Shown: one piece after another, positions 52,944-62,200 of the stretch
Numbering within the stretch: the stretch's first letter is position 1
Layout: each line of letters begins with the position of its first letter
DNA from: Enterobacter cancerogenus
Lineage (GTDB): Bacteria; Pseudomonadota; Gammaproteobacteria; Enterobacterales; Enterobacteriaceae
Assembly: GCF_019047785.1 (NCBI RefSeq)
Contig: NZ_CP077290.1
Location: 620,001-684,000 of the forward strand
DNA: 64,000 nucleotides
Direction: 5' to 3'
Translations under genes and position numbers: made by a program
The notes under the pieces: model-generated
What the model was told of the DNA's origin: nothing
Databases searched by the model: none
What the model saw: only the letters and a program-made list of their open reading frames with translations

Positions 52944-55466
52944 CTAAAGGCAGTTAATTGTCAGTTCGGTCATGCCCGCCGGAGAAGGCGGGTCCGCAAG
53001 CGTGAACGCGGCGCGGCACTGCTGGTCCGGGCCAGGCCCCCACTTCACGTCGAGCGTTCCCCGATCCTCCAGACCGGAGAGGTACGCCTGCCCTCTGTCG
53101 CCCACAATCACGCTGTCGCTCTCCACGCGCGCCAGGGTGACGATGGCACCAAAAGGCACGGCACGCCCCCGGTAAAGCAAGGTTATCAGGGCGCGGCGGC
53201 CAATTTTCGCCCTGTAGTCCGATCGCACTACCGCGCCACGGGTTGGCGTCACCGTCTGGGTGGTCAGCTCCAGCTCGACGTCGTCAGGCAGGCTTTCGGG
53301 CGCGAGGGTAATGTCGTTTTGACGGTATACCGACAGATTGCTGACCACCGTATAGCCGCGAAAGTCAGTTTTGACGCCCGGCTGGTTGCGGATAGCAACA
53401 TCATGCGCGCCCGGCGCTTTAACCAGTGAGTTGGTCTCGCCAAGCGGCTGCGAGAGCGTCAGGCCATTCTCATGCAGAAGAATCCCGCCCTGCAGGCCAT
53501 AGTTGAGGCGGGCGCTCTGTTTGTCGTAGCCGTATCCCAGGCTCGCATCGCCGTAAGCGCCTTTATAATCGCCGCTCAGGGTGCCGGAGTTGCCTGCGCC
53601 ACGGGTGCCATAGCCCTGCTGCAGGTTCCAGCTCAAGGCCTGGTTGTCCAGCGCCACACCGTTCAGGCCGACGTTGTGCGTTGTGCCATTGTGTTTACTG
53701 ACGTTCATCCCTTCGCTGGCCCACGTCTGCGGCAGGAGTGCATCAAGCGGAACGCTGATGTTAAGGGCCAGAAGCTGATCTTTTTCATACCGTTTTTGGC
53801 TGCCACTGGCGTCGGGGGTGCCGTTTCTGCTGTACGTCCACGTCAACCCGAAGCTGACATGCCGCCAGTAGTTGTTATACCCAAGGCTGTAGGACGCCAT
53901 GGTTCGTCCGGAATTCCAGTAATCTTCCCGCGCCGCGCTCAGCATCAGCGACCCACGGTTCCCGCCGAGCGACTGACTCATCGTCAACTCCGCCCGGTTG
54001 CGACGCCGCTCCTGAACGATGCGGTTATCGCCATACGTATCCAGAGTCTCCTGCATGCCGTAATAGCCGCGGGTGGCATAGCGGTAGCCCGCAATTGAAA
54101 AATGGGTGCCAGTGCTGACCATGTTTTTAGCGTATCGCGCCCGCAGGGACTCACCGTGAGCCTGGCCCTCGCCCCGAGGCGATGATTCGCTCCGCGTCAC
54201 GTCCACAGACACGGCACCGAGGCCGCCCATATTTTTTCCGACCCCCAGCGACAGGGCCTGATACTTAGCGGATGCCTGCACGCCGCCGTAAAGGGTGTAT
54301 CCCTGCGGCAAACCATATATGGCCGTCACTACGCCAAACGGCGTGTTTTCTTCGCTGCGGTCATACGAGCGGTACTGTCCGGCGGTGAGCGCGTATTTCA
54401 GTCGCCCTTCCCGCTGCAAAACCGGCAGAGAAGCAAACGGCAGCGTAAAGTGCTGCTCGCTCCCGTCACTTTCCACTATGGTGACGTCAAGATCGCCCGC
54501 GCCGCCGGTAGGGTACATATCGGTAATCGCAAAGGCCCCGGGCGCCACGTAGGTCTGATAAATCTGATAGCCGTTTTGGCGCACAACTACCTGGGCATTG
54601 GTGCGGGCAATCCCTCTGACCACCGGGGCGTACCCTTTCTGCGAATCCGGCAGCATATCGTCATCCGAGGCCAACTGGCCGCCGCGAAACGGCAGACTGT
54701 CAAACACATCCGAGGGGGACGCGCTGTCGCCTAACGTAAGCTGCGCTTTCAGGGGGATAATGGCGCGCTGAACATAGGTATAAACCGTATCCGTGCTGCT
54801 CTGCCCTGACGCGTCTCGCGACAAGGTGCTGTAATTTCGCAGTCGCCACGGCCCGACGTTAAGCCCTGGACGCAGGTTAATGTACTGGCTGCTGGCGTCC
54901 GTTCCGGTATGTTGCCTGGCCCAGCCTTTTGCCCCGCTAAGGCTGTAATTCAGCATGGCGGCGGTGATCCCGTCGTCCCAGCGGTCGGGCGAGACATAGC
55001 CGCGTGCGGGCATAGCGATCGCGGCCTGCGGAATACTGATGATGAGCCGCTGCGCCGCAAACTCAAACCGTGCGCTGGCCTGCGGGATCGCCTCCAGGTT
55101 GACGCAGTCCGCGCTGTCTTGCGACAACGCGGGGAACAGCGCGGTTTTTACACCCCACGCTTTTAGCCGCTCGAGGCTCAGACAGGGCTGCAAGGGTGCG
55201 TCCGCGGCTTTCCCGGCAATAAACTGCACGTCTTTGGTCTCTACAAGCTGGCCGTCGAGAATAATGTCAACGCGGTACTGGCCCGGCGCCTGACCGCCCG
55301 TTTCAAACGCGGACAAATCCGCTTTGCCCATACCCGGGTTATCCAGCTCCACCAGCTCGGGGTTGAATGTTTCACGGGCGTAAACTGACTGCGCGACGTT
55401 GAAAAACGCAACGACAAAATATAACGCCTGACGCGCGGGCCACATTTTATTCTTTTTCGTTGCCAT
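52944..55466 (-). CDS. Outer-membrane fimbrial usher (fimbrial operon 2)
   Basis: 840 residues. Signal region MATKKNKMWPARQALYFVVAFFNVAQSVYA. N-terminal chaperone-binding segment RETFNPELVELDNPGMGKADLSAFE, plug and barrel (YVAPGAFAITDMYPTGGAGDLDVTI), and C-terminal FVLITLLYRGRAVPFGA-type domain. It resembles the operon 1 usher in domain order throughout but not closely in sequence, so it is a separate lineage rather than a recent copy. AGGGAAAAGAA precedes the start. Confidence 0.93.
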   Translation of the reverse strand: MATKKNKMWPARQALYFVVAFFNVAQSVYARETFNPELVELDNPGMGKADLSAFETGGQAPGQYRVDIILDGQLVETKDVQFIAGKAADAPLQPCLSLERLKAWGVKTALFPALSQDSADCVNLEAIPQASARFEFAAQRLIISIPQAAIAMPARGYVSPDRWDDGITAAMLNYSLSGAKGWARQHTGTDASSQYINLRPGLNVGPWRLRNYSTLSRDASGQSSTDTVYTYVQRAIIPLKAQLTLGDSASPSDVFDSLPFRGGQLASDDDMLPDSQKGYAPVVRGIARTNAQVVVRQNGYQIYQTYVAPGAFAITDMYPTGGAGDLDVTIVESDGSEQHFTLPFASLPVLQREGRLKYALTAGQYRSYDRSEENTPFGVVTAIYGLPQGYTLYGGVQASAKYQALSLGVGKNMGGLGAVSVDVTRSESSPRGEGQAHGESLRARYAKNMVSTGTHFSIAGYRYATRGYYGMQETLDTYGDNRIVQERRRNRAELTMSQSLGGNRGSLMLSAAREDYWNSGRTMASYSLGYNNYWRHVSFGLTWTYSRNGTPDASGSQKRYEKDQLLALNISVPLDALLPQTWASEGMNVSKHNGTTHNVGLNGVALDNQALSWNLQQGYGTRGAGNSGTLSGDYKGAYGDASLGYGYDKQSARLNYGLQGGILLHENGLTLSQPLGETNSLVKAPGAHDVAIRNQPGVKTDFRGYTVVSNLSVYRQNDITLAPESLPDDVELELTTQTVTPTRGAVVRSDYRAKIGRRALITLLYRGRAVPFGAIVTLARVESDSVIVGDRGQAYLSGLEDRGTLDVKWGPGPDQQCRAAFTLADPPSPAGMTELTINCL

Positions 55467-55502
55467 TTCTTTTCCCTGATGTTTTCAGGAGAGACCTTTA
55501 CT

Positions 55503-56183
55503 TTATAATGACGCGTTAACCTGATGGGTTATTCCAGGGCTGCCGTAGTCATTGATGATTTTAAATATCATTGCACTACCATTAGCCCCCTGCGGAATAG
55601 CAAAGCGGGTGACCGAGCCTGGCAGAACAAACGTCACGTCTTCCACTTTTTTTCCACCCAGGCTTATTTCATTAAAATTGATGACATATTGCGTCGGGTT
55701 CGATACTTCCAGAGTATTGCCCCTGCGCTGCCATTTTAACTGGTTCGCCTGTTCTTCCGGGCTGGAGCCTTTTAAATTGGCCGGACGATAAATCAGCTTT
55801 ATGCGTGTTTTCACGGCAATTTGCAGGGCATTGGTTTGGGCTGCCGATGAGGGAATGGCTTTTATATTGAGCCAGAACAAACTCTCTTTATTCTGGGGCA
55901 GTGCGCCGGTCAGCACGATTCGTTCAACGTTTTGCTGCCCACCCTCCAGACGATAAAGCGGAGGCGTAATCACAAACGGCGCTTTATTATTCTCCCCTTG
56001 TGGCATATCCACCCAGGACTGAATCAGATAAGGCGAGCTGTCAGGGTTATTAACGTTAATGGAGGCCTCTTTTTTAGCCCCGTCAAAAATAACGCGCGTT
56101 CCGCCGATAATCACACCGGCGTACGCGTCCGTTATACCCAGAGCAGCGGCCGATATCAGAATCATTTTGCCAATAACTTTCAT
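55503..56183 (-). CDS. Periplasmic fimbrial chaperone (fimbrial operon 2)
   Basis: 226 residues from the ATG at 56183 (MKVIGKMILISAAALGITDAYA signal peptide). The mature start GVIIGGTRVIFDGAKKEASINVNNP is nearly identical in pattern to the operon 1 chaperone. It has the conserved ALQIAVKTRIKLIYRP strand pair. It lies about 37 bp before the usher. The ribosome site is weak (AGGTAGAAAA). Confidence 0.92.
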   Translation of the reverse strand: MKVIGKMILISAAALGITDAYAGVIIGGTRVIFDGAKKEASINVNNPDSSPYLIQSWVDMPQGENNKAPFVITPPLYRLEGGQQNVERIVLTGALPQNKESLFWLNIKAIPSSAAQTNALQIAVKTRIKLIYRPANLKGSSPEEQANQLKWQRRGNTLEVSNPTQYVINFNEISLGGKKVEDVTFVLPGSVTRFAIPQGANGSAMIFKIINDYGSPGITHQVNASL

Positions 56184-56204
56184 TTTTCTACCTGTTTGAA
56201 ACAA

Positions 56205-56221
56205 GGGGGCAATATGCCCCC
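56205..56221 (-). other. Intercistronic hairpin between pilin and chaperone genes (operon 2)
   Basis: GGGGGCA-ata-TGCCCCC, perfect 7-bp arms with a 3-nt loop and no T tract. It occupies the same position as the stem in operon 1 and would favour pilin over downstream expression. Confidence 0.6.
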
Positions 56222-56258
56222 CATCGAGACGTAAGCGTAATAACGCTGTGCTCGTATA

Positions 56259-56801
56259 TCAGTTGTAAACCACAGAGAAGTTAGCCACAGAGTTAGCCGG
56301 ACCCGCGACCACCGTCGCTGCAGTTGAGATATACTGAGCATAGAAATCCAACGTATTATCCGCAGTGCTGCTCAGCATATAGGTATAACCGTTGGTACCG
56401 TGCAGAGGCAGGTCTGCTTTATCTGCCGTCATCAGGTTAATTGCAATCCCGGTGGCTGCACCCGCTACTGAGGAATCAATAGCCAGCAGGTTTGAATTGC
56501 TGATATCCGGCGTACCGTCAAAACGCACTTTTGCGCTGGTCACCGTAACCGGGCAATTTTTCAGAACGATATTAAATTTCGTTGCGGGCGTTCTGGAGCC
56601 GGTGGCGGTAAACTCTGTTTTATAATAATCGCCCAGTACGACAACCTGGTTTTGCGACGCGATATCCACATCACAGGCGGAATCCAGAATATTACCCGCG
56701 AAATTTACGGATCCTGCTGCAGCGAATAACGTTGTTGCCGTCAGGGCAGAACTTGCTGCAAGGGCAGCCATTACCATCATTTTTTTCATCATCATCATCA
56801 T
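56259..56801 (-). CDS. Major fimbrial subunit (fimbrial operon 2)
   Basis: 180 residues. The reading frame opens with five consecutive ATG codons (56801-56787), then KKMMVMAALAASSALTATTLFA signal peptide. Mature AGSVNFAGNILDSACDV; C-terminal SVANFSVVYN beta-zipper; cysteines in SACDVDI and LKNCPVTV form the disulfide. The ribosome-binding site is poor (CGGG just before the first ATG), so which ATG is used is uncertain. The preceding 392-bp gap holds three identical-type palindromes. Confidence 0.92.
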   Translation of the reverse strand: MMMMMKKMMVMAALAASSALTATTLFAAAGSVNFAGNILDSACDVDIASQNQVVVLGDYYKTEFTATGSRTPATKFNIVLKNCPVTVTSAKVRFDGTPDISNSNLLAIDSSVAGAATGIAINLMTADKADLPLHGTNGYTYMLSSTADNTLDFYAQYISTAATVVAGPANSVANFSVVYN

Positions 56802-56954
56802 CCCGTGTAACTTTATTTATTATCGACATTCACGCAGCAGGAAGCCGTAAAAAGAATCGACAGCAATTCTTTTTATCTGGCGATATGCAATGTGCATTTT
56901 CTGACCGCTGTATAAAATTTAGAGAAACTTAATGTTGAATACAATCGATTTGAG

Positions 56955-56968
56955 GTCTAGCTGTAGAC
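56955..56968. repeat. Operator-like palindrome 1
   Basis: GTCTA-GCTG-TAGAC, perfect arms, 153 bp upstream of the pilin start. Confidence 0.75.
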
Positions 56969-57025
56969 TCTGTTTTAACCGCAAATTAACACTGCCTATG
57001 TCGCGGATATTACTCAAAATTTTGC

Positions 57026-57043
57026 GAGTCTATTTTTAGACTC
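57026..57043. repeat. Operator-like palindrome 2
   Basis: GAGTCTA-TTTT-TAGACTC, perfect 7-bp arms, centred 73 bp from the first copy. Confidence 0.78.
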
Positions 57044-57091
57044 TTTCCGCGTTAGTAACCTTTTCAGTGGCTTATTCCCGCAACGTCCTTC

Positions 57092-57107
57092 GGTCTACTT
57101 TTAGACC
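57092..57107. repeat. Operator-like palindrome 3
   Basis: GGTCTA-CTTT-TAGACC, perfect 6-bp arms, centred 65 bp from the second copy and about 87 bp before the Crp-fold regulator gene. Confidence 0.78.
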
Positions 57108-57193
57108 CGTGCTACATATTCACTCCCTCCTCATTTTTTAAGATAATTCGCAGGTGATCAAAAAACAATCACGCTTCCCAGTTGAGGTCTTAA

Positions 57194-57853
57194 ATGAATA
57201 CGCGTCTGTCCGCCGCCCATGACAGCGGAATATCAACGGTACTTGAATTAAAACCTTACAGGCACATTGAAACACTCATTAAACATGTTTTGCCTGCTGC
57301 ACAACGCATGGTGCTCGCCCGCGGCGAAGTCGTTCAGTATTATGATAAAGAGATCCGCCAGTGCTTCCTGCTGCTGCAAGGCGGCGTGGCCCTGCACCGT
57401 CGCGGTGACGGGATTGTTTTAAATTCTGAATCGGCTCCGTTTATTCTCGGCGTGAGCAGCCAGTTCTCATCTGAGCATTTATACGTCAGGGCGAATGAGA
57501 CATCCGAAATTGCACGCGTTCCGCTGGAGGTTTTTAATAACCTCGTTGCGCGCGAGGATCTGTGGGAGCATTTCTCAAAGCTGCTGATCTACACCGCCTC
57601 CCGCGTCTATGAGCACTGCGCGCAAATCTCGCAGATGTCGGCCTATGACATCATCCGCTTCCAGCTTGTCGAACTGATGCAGGAGCCGGAAGCCATCCGG
57701 TTGAATACCACCGCAGCGGCGTATATTAAAAGCCGGACCTATTTATCGCGCAGCGGCATCATGCGTATTCTTGCCGAACTGCGTACCGGAAAGTACATCA
57801 CCATGGAGCGTGGGATACTGCTTGAGCTTCATCATTTACCGCGAAAATATTGA
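57194..57853 (+). CDS. Crp-fold winged-helix regulator, IprA/YaiV-like (first copy)
   Basis: 219 residues. N-terminal cyclic-nucleotide-binding-like beta domain (about 35-130; QCFLLLQGGVALHRRGDG) and C-terminal winged helix (about 150-210; AAYIKSRTYLSRSGIMRILAELRTGKYI). The pattern matches IprA/YaiV-type regulators. The beta-roll lacks an obvious cAMP-binding Arg-Ser pair. It is divergent from fimbrial operon 2, with three palindromes between, so it is a candidate to bind them. The second copy follows 77 bp later on the same strand. Confidence 0.82.
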   Translation: MNTRLSAAHDSGISTVLELKPYRHIETLIKHVLPAAQRMVLARGEVVQYYDKEIRQCFLLLQGGVALHRRGDGIVLNSESAPFILGVSSQFSSEHLYVRANETSEIARVPLEVFNNLVAREDLWEHFSKLLIYTASRVYEHCAQISQMSAYDIIRFQLVELMQEPEAIRLNTTAAAYIKSRTYLSRSGIMRILAELRTGKYITMERGILLELHHLPRKY

Positions 57854-57930
57854 TCGGTAACCCTTTAAACCGGGTAATGACCCCGCGGTTCGCACTATAA
57901 TGAGATAATCTATGTATAAGGTTATCCGTT

Positions 57931-58560
57931 ATGTCCTCGTCTGAAAAACCTTCCAGAGGTTCACCCTACGCTAAAGAGCTGATCGCCTTCTTACGTCCCT
58001 CGTGCGTCACGCGTACAACAGGCCGCGGCGAACAACTAGATCTGCAGGTCAACGGTGAAGGGATGTGTTATTTGATCCTTGAAGGGACGGTCGCAATCTA
58101 CCGCCGAAGCGACACGCTGATGCTCTCAACGGCCAGCAGCCCTGCCCTGTTTGGCGTCGCTAACCTGACGGACATTTTTTTTGATGACTACCTTAAAACC
58201 GTCACGCCCTGCCTGATCGGGGTGCTGACTACGGCTCAGGTTAACCACATCATCGAAGAGAATGCGCTCTGGGGGCTGCTCTCCAGCCACCTGATGTTTA
58301 TGTATAACCGGCTCTATAACGCCATCATGCCTCAGGGAGCTCCAACGGCGTATGAGATGATCCGCCAGCAGCTGCTCCGGCTGATGGAAGAAGATGAGAG
58401 CTACCGTTCCGCAGTCACGGCAGAACGCTACATCCGCGACAAAACCCAGCTTTCGCGAAGCGGCGTGATGCGTATTCTGGCGGATCTTAAAACAGGCGGG
58501 TTTATCGAAATGGAGGAAGGCAGGCTGATTACCATCAACAAACTGCCGGCCAAATACTGA
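57931..58560 (+). CDS. Crp-fold winged-helix regulator, IprA/YaiV-like (second copy)
   Basis: 209 residues with the same plan as the first copy. AERYIRDKTQLSRSGVMRILADLKTGGFIEMEEG aligns with the recognition helix of its neighbour, and the ends HHLPRKY and NKLPAKY are alike. The beta domains are less similar, so this is an old duplication. Start MSSSEKPSRG follows AGGTTATCCGTT. A shared terminator lies 12 bp downstream. Confidence 0.82.
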   Translation: MSSSEKPSRGSPYAKELIAFLRPSCVTRTTGRGEQLDLQVNGEGMCYLILEGTVAIYRRSDTLMLSTASSPALFGVANLTDIFFDDYLKTVTPCLIGVLTTAQVNHIIEENALWGLLSSHLMFMYNRLYNAIMPQGAPTAYEMIRQQLLRLMEEDESYRSAVTAERYIRDKTQLSRSGVMRILADLKTGGFIEMEEGRLITINKLPAKY

Positions 58561-58571
58561 ATGACAGGCAC

Positions 58572-58599
58572 AAAAAAGGCCGCAAGCGCGACCTTTTTT
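58572..58599. terminator. Bidirectional terminator between the second regulator and ydiH
   Basis: AAAAAAGG with inner CGC/GCG pairs and CCTTTTTT, placed between convergent genes. Confidence 0.85.
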
Positions 58600-58605
58600 C
58601 AGTGC

Positions 58606-58800
58606 TTAGTGGACATGAACGCCCAACCGCCAGGCAAAATAGATCTCTTCTTTGAGTTCATTTGAAGAGAGTGCAAGCAGGTCAGCAAATTCGAGTTCAA
58701 GTTGTTTCAGCTTTTTCAGGTACTGCGCCGGAGACAGGTTGCTCGAATCGCGACGTAAATATTCAATTGCCAGCTGGGTTGGGGTTATTTCAGAATCCAT
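58606..58800 (-). CDS. ydiH: Conserved small protein YdiH
   Basis: 64 residues from the ATG at 58800, close to E. coli YdiH (62). TPTQLAIEYLRRDSSNLSPAQYLKKLKQLELEFADLL is nearly the E. coli sequence. The function is unknown. AGGACATC precedes the start; the upstream ATG at 58821 is not supported by homology. It marks the right junction of accessory block 2. Confidence 0.92.
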   Translation of the reverse strand: MDSEITPTQLAIEYLRRDSSNLSPAQYLKKLKQLELEFADLLALSSNELKEEIYFAWRLGVHVH

Positions 58801-58885
58801 GATGTCCTCGCTTATGTACAAAACGTGACCAGTATATCACAACGTGCTGACCAGTTTTTGACCAAAAGCAAAGCATCTGGAAACT

Positions 58886-59296
58886 TTACACCACCGCCGT
58901 CGTCAGCCTCGACGAGCAACACAGGCGATCTTCTTCGTCCAGAATATCAATCTGCCACACCTGATGACGGCTCCCGGCGTGCAGCGCGCGGCACACGCCA
59001 CGCACCCGACCGCTGCGCACGGCGCGGATGTGATTGGCATTCACCTCCAGCCCGACAACCTTCTGCTCGCCGGAAGTACACAGGTACCCTGCCACCGAGC
59101 CCAGCGTTTCGGCCAGCACTACGGATGCGCCGCCGTGCAGCAGGCCAAACGGCTGATGCGTGCGATGATCCACGGGCATCGTCGCCTCGAGTTCATTCTC
59201 ACCAATGCGGATAAACTGGATATCCAGCAGCCCCACCATATTCCCGTTGCCCATGGCGTTGAGCGCCTCAAGCGTCACTTCACGTTTCCAGATCAT
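58886..59296 (-). CDS. menI: 1,4-dihydroxy-2-naphthoyl-CoA hydrolase MenI
   Basis: 136 residues as in E. coli MenI (YdiI). Hot-dog-fold thioesterase that releases DHNA in menaquinone synthesis. FGLLHGGASVVLAETLGSVAGYL contains the hot-dog helix with the catalytic Glu, and VVGLEVNANHIRAVRSGRVRG is the following conserved strand. The start overlaps the ydiJ stop by 4 bp (ATGA). Confidence 0.95.
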   Translation of the reverse strand: MIWKREVTLEALNAMGNGNMVGLLDIQFIRIGENELEATMPVDHRTHQPFGLLHGGASVVLAETLGSVAGYLCTSGEQKVVGLEVNANHIRAVRSGRVRGVCRALHAGSRHQVWQIDILDEEDRLCCSSRLTTAVV

Positions 59297-62200
59297 CCAA
59301 TAATCTCCAGTAAGGCCTGTAGCGGATGGCGAACCCCGTTACCCTCAATACGTTTTACCTGGCTGCGGCACGAATAGCCCGTTGCCAGACAGCGGTTGCG
59401 CGGCAGACGCTGCATCGCCTGGTGCCACGACAGCTCATAGATGCCGAGCGAATTCGCGTGGTTTTTGATTTCATGGCCGTACGTGCCTGCCATCCCGCAG
59501 CAGCCCACGCTGACGCTCTCAAGCTTCGCGCCAAAACGCGCGAAAATAGCGGCCCACTGCGCCGGCGCGCCGGGCAGTGCGGTCACTTCGGTACAGTGAC
59601 CAAACAGGTACCACGACTCGCCGCTGACGTCGGTTTGCGCGGTCTTATCCAGCGCGGCGGGCAGCCACTCGTGGACCAGCATCACGTGAAAATCACCGCG
59701 TTTATCGCCGAGGATCTGCTTGTATTCATCGCGATAGCAGAGCACCAGGGCAGGATCGACGCCGACCATCGGGATACCCAACTGCGCAACGCGATTTAAA
59801 AAATCAGACGTTTTCTGTGCGGTTTTCGCAAAGCGCGTCAGGAAACCTTTGATGTGCTGCGCCTTACCGTTCGGTGAGAACGGCAGCACCACCGGCTGAT
59901 AGCCAATTTTTTCAGCCAGCCGCACGAAGTCGGCCACAACCTCGGCGTCGTAATAGCTGGTGAACGGATCCTGAACCACCAGCACCATGCCGGATTTTTG
60001 CTCCGGGCTGAGCGCCTCAAGCTGTTCCAGCGTCATGTTCGCCGAGCGGTGCCCCACCAGCTGGCGCTGCAGCGACGGCGTGGACAGCAGCGGCAGATCC
60101 ACCATCCCGATATGTTTTTCGGAAAGTTTGCGCACCAGCGGCTGGTTAATAAAGAAGTTGAAGGTTTTAGGCGCGCGCGCCATCAGCGGGGCGTAGCTTT
60201 CGACCGTTGCCACCAGGTGATCGCGCATCGGGCGCAGATACCGCGTGTGGTAAAGCTGCAGGAAGCGCGAGCGGAAATCCGGCACGTCAATTTTAATCGG
60301 GCACTGGGTAGAACAGGCTTTGCAGGCCAGACAGCCGGACATTGCCTCTTTAACTTCGTGCGAGAAATCGTACTCGCCCCGGTCCGCATGCCAGCTGTTG
60401 CGGGTGCGTTCGATAAGCGAGCGCAGGCTGGCCCGTTTTTCCGGCAGCTCCTGCTCCAGCTTCAGCGGATCCACTCCGCGATCGGCCAGCAGGCGCAGCC
60501 ATTCACGCACCAGCGTCGCACGCCCTTTCGGAGAGTGGATCCGGTTGCTGGTGATTTTCATCGACGGGCACATCGGGCTGTTGACGTCAAAGTTAAAGCA
60601 CAGCCCGTTGCCGTTACACTCCATCGCCCCGCGCCAGGACGAGCGCACCGCAATCGGGATCTGCCTGTCATAGGTGCCGCGCTTAACCGCATCCACCTGC
60701 AGCATCGGCGCATCCACGCCCTCAGGCGGGCATATCTTGCCGGGGTTAAGCCGGTTATCCGGGTCGAAGGCGGCTTTGATCTTGCGTAGCTCGCCGAACA
60801 GTTGCTCGCCGAAGAACGCCGGGCTGTACTGGGCGCGAAAGCCCTTCCCGTGCTCGCCCCACAGCAATCCACCGTATTTCGCCGTTAAGGCCACCACGTC
60901 ATCAGAGATCTCTTTCATCAGGATCTCCTGCTGCGGGTCGCACATGTCCAGCGCCGGGCGAACGTGCAGAACCCCGGCATCGACATGCCCAAACATGCCG
61001 TAGCTCAGGCCGTGGCTGTCCAGCAGCGCGCGGAACTCAACGATATAATCGGCCAGATGCTCCGGCGGAACGCAGGTATCTTCCGCAAACGGGATCGGCT
61101 TGGCGGCCCCTTTGGCATTGCCCAGCAGCCCCACGGCTTTTTTGCGCATCGCATAGATACGTTCGATGCCAGAGAGATCCTGACAGAGCTGCCAGCCAAT
61201 GATCCCGCCTTCGCCACGCGCCATCAGTTCATCCAGACGCTGACATAATGCCGCCACCTGGCCGTCAATCAGCGCGGCATCATCCCCGGCAAACTCCACA
61301 ATGTTCAGGCCAAGCATCTCTTTGTCCGGCACGTCGGTGATAAGCTCGCTGACGGAGTGCCAGACGATATCTTCCCGGGCCAGATTTAAGACTTTGGAAT
61401 CGACGGTTTCCACCGACAGCGCCCGCGCCTCAACCATAAATGGCGCATTGCGCAGCGCGGAATCAAAGGAGTTGTATTTGACGTTCACCAGCCGCCGCAC
61501 CTTCGGCAGCCGGGTAATATCAAGGCGCGCCTCGGTGATAAAGGCCAGCGTCCCTTCCGAACCGGTCAGGATGCGGGTCAGGTCGAACTGCGTCATGTCG
61601 TCGTTGAAAACGTGGCGCAGGTCGTAGCCCGTCAGGAAGCGGTTCAGTTTCGGGAATTTATCAAGAATAAGCGGGCGATTGTCCCGGCAGCGTTCCAGCA
61701 CGGTACGGTAGATGCGCCCGGTGACGGTGTTCTCTTTGCCCAGCGTCTCGGCCAGTTCAACCGGCAGCGGCTGCGTATCCAGGATATCGCCACCGAGCAA
61801 CACGGCGCGCACGCCCATAACGTGATCGGACGTTTTGCCGTACACCAGCGACCCCTGCCCCGACGCATCGGTATTGATCATCCCGCCAAGGGTCGCGCGG
61901 TTACTGGTGGAGAGCTCAGGGGCAAAGAAGTAGCCGAAAGGTTTAAGGTACTGGTTGAGCTGATCCTTAATGACGCCCGCCTCGACACGCACCCACCCCT
62001 CTTCCGGGTTAATTTCGATGATGCGGTTCATATAGCGCGACATATCAATGATAATGCCCTGGTTCAGCGCCTGCCCGTTGGTGCCCGTCCCGCCGCCGCG
62101 CGGGGTGAAGACCAGAGAGAGAAACCGCTCCTGCGACGCCAGCCGTGCAATCAGCGCGACATCGGCGGTAGAACGCGGAAAGACGACCGCATCAGGAAGA

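Larger units (their letters stand above)
56802..57193. promoter_or_regulatory. Divergent control region of fimbrial operon 2 with three palindromes
   Basis: Contains GTCTA-N4-TAGAC at 56955-56968, 57028-57041 and 57093-57106, and a 9-bp A/T stem AAAAAGAAT/ATTCTTTTT (56849-56874). It separates the leftward pilin operon from the rightward Crp-fold regulator. No gene is present. Confidence 0.75.
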
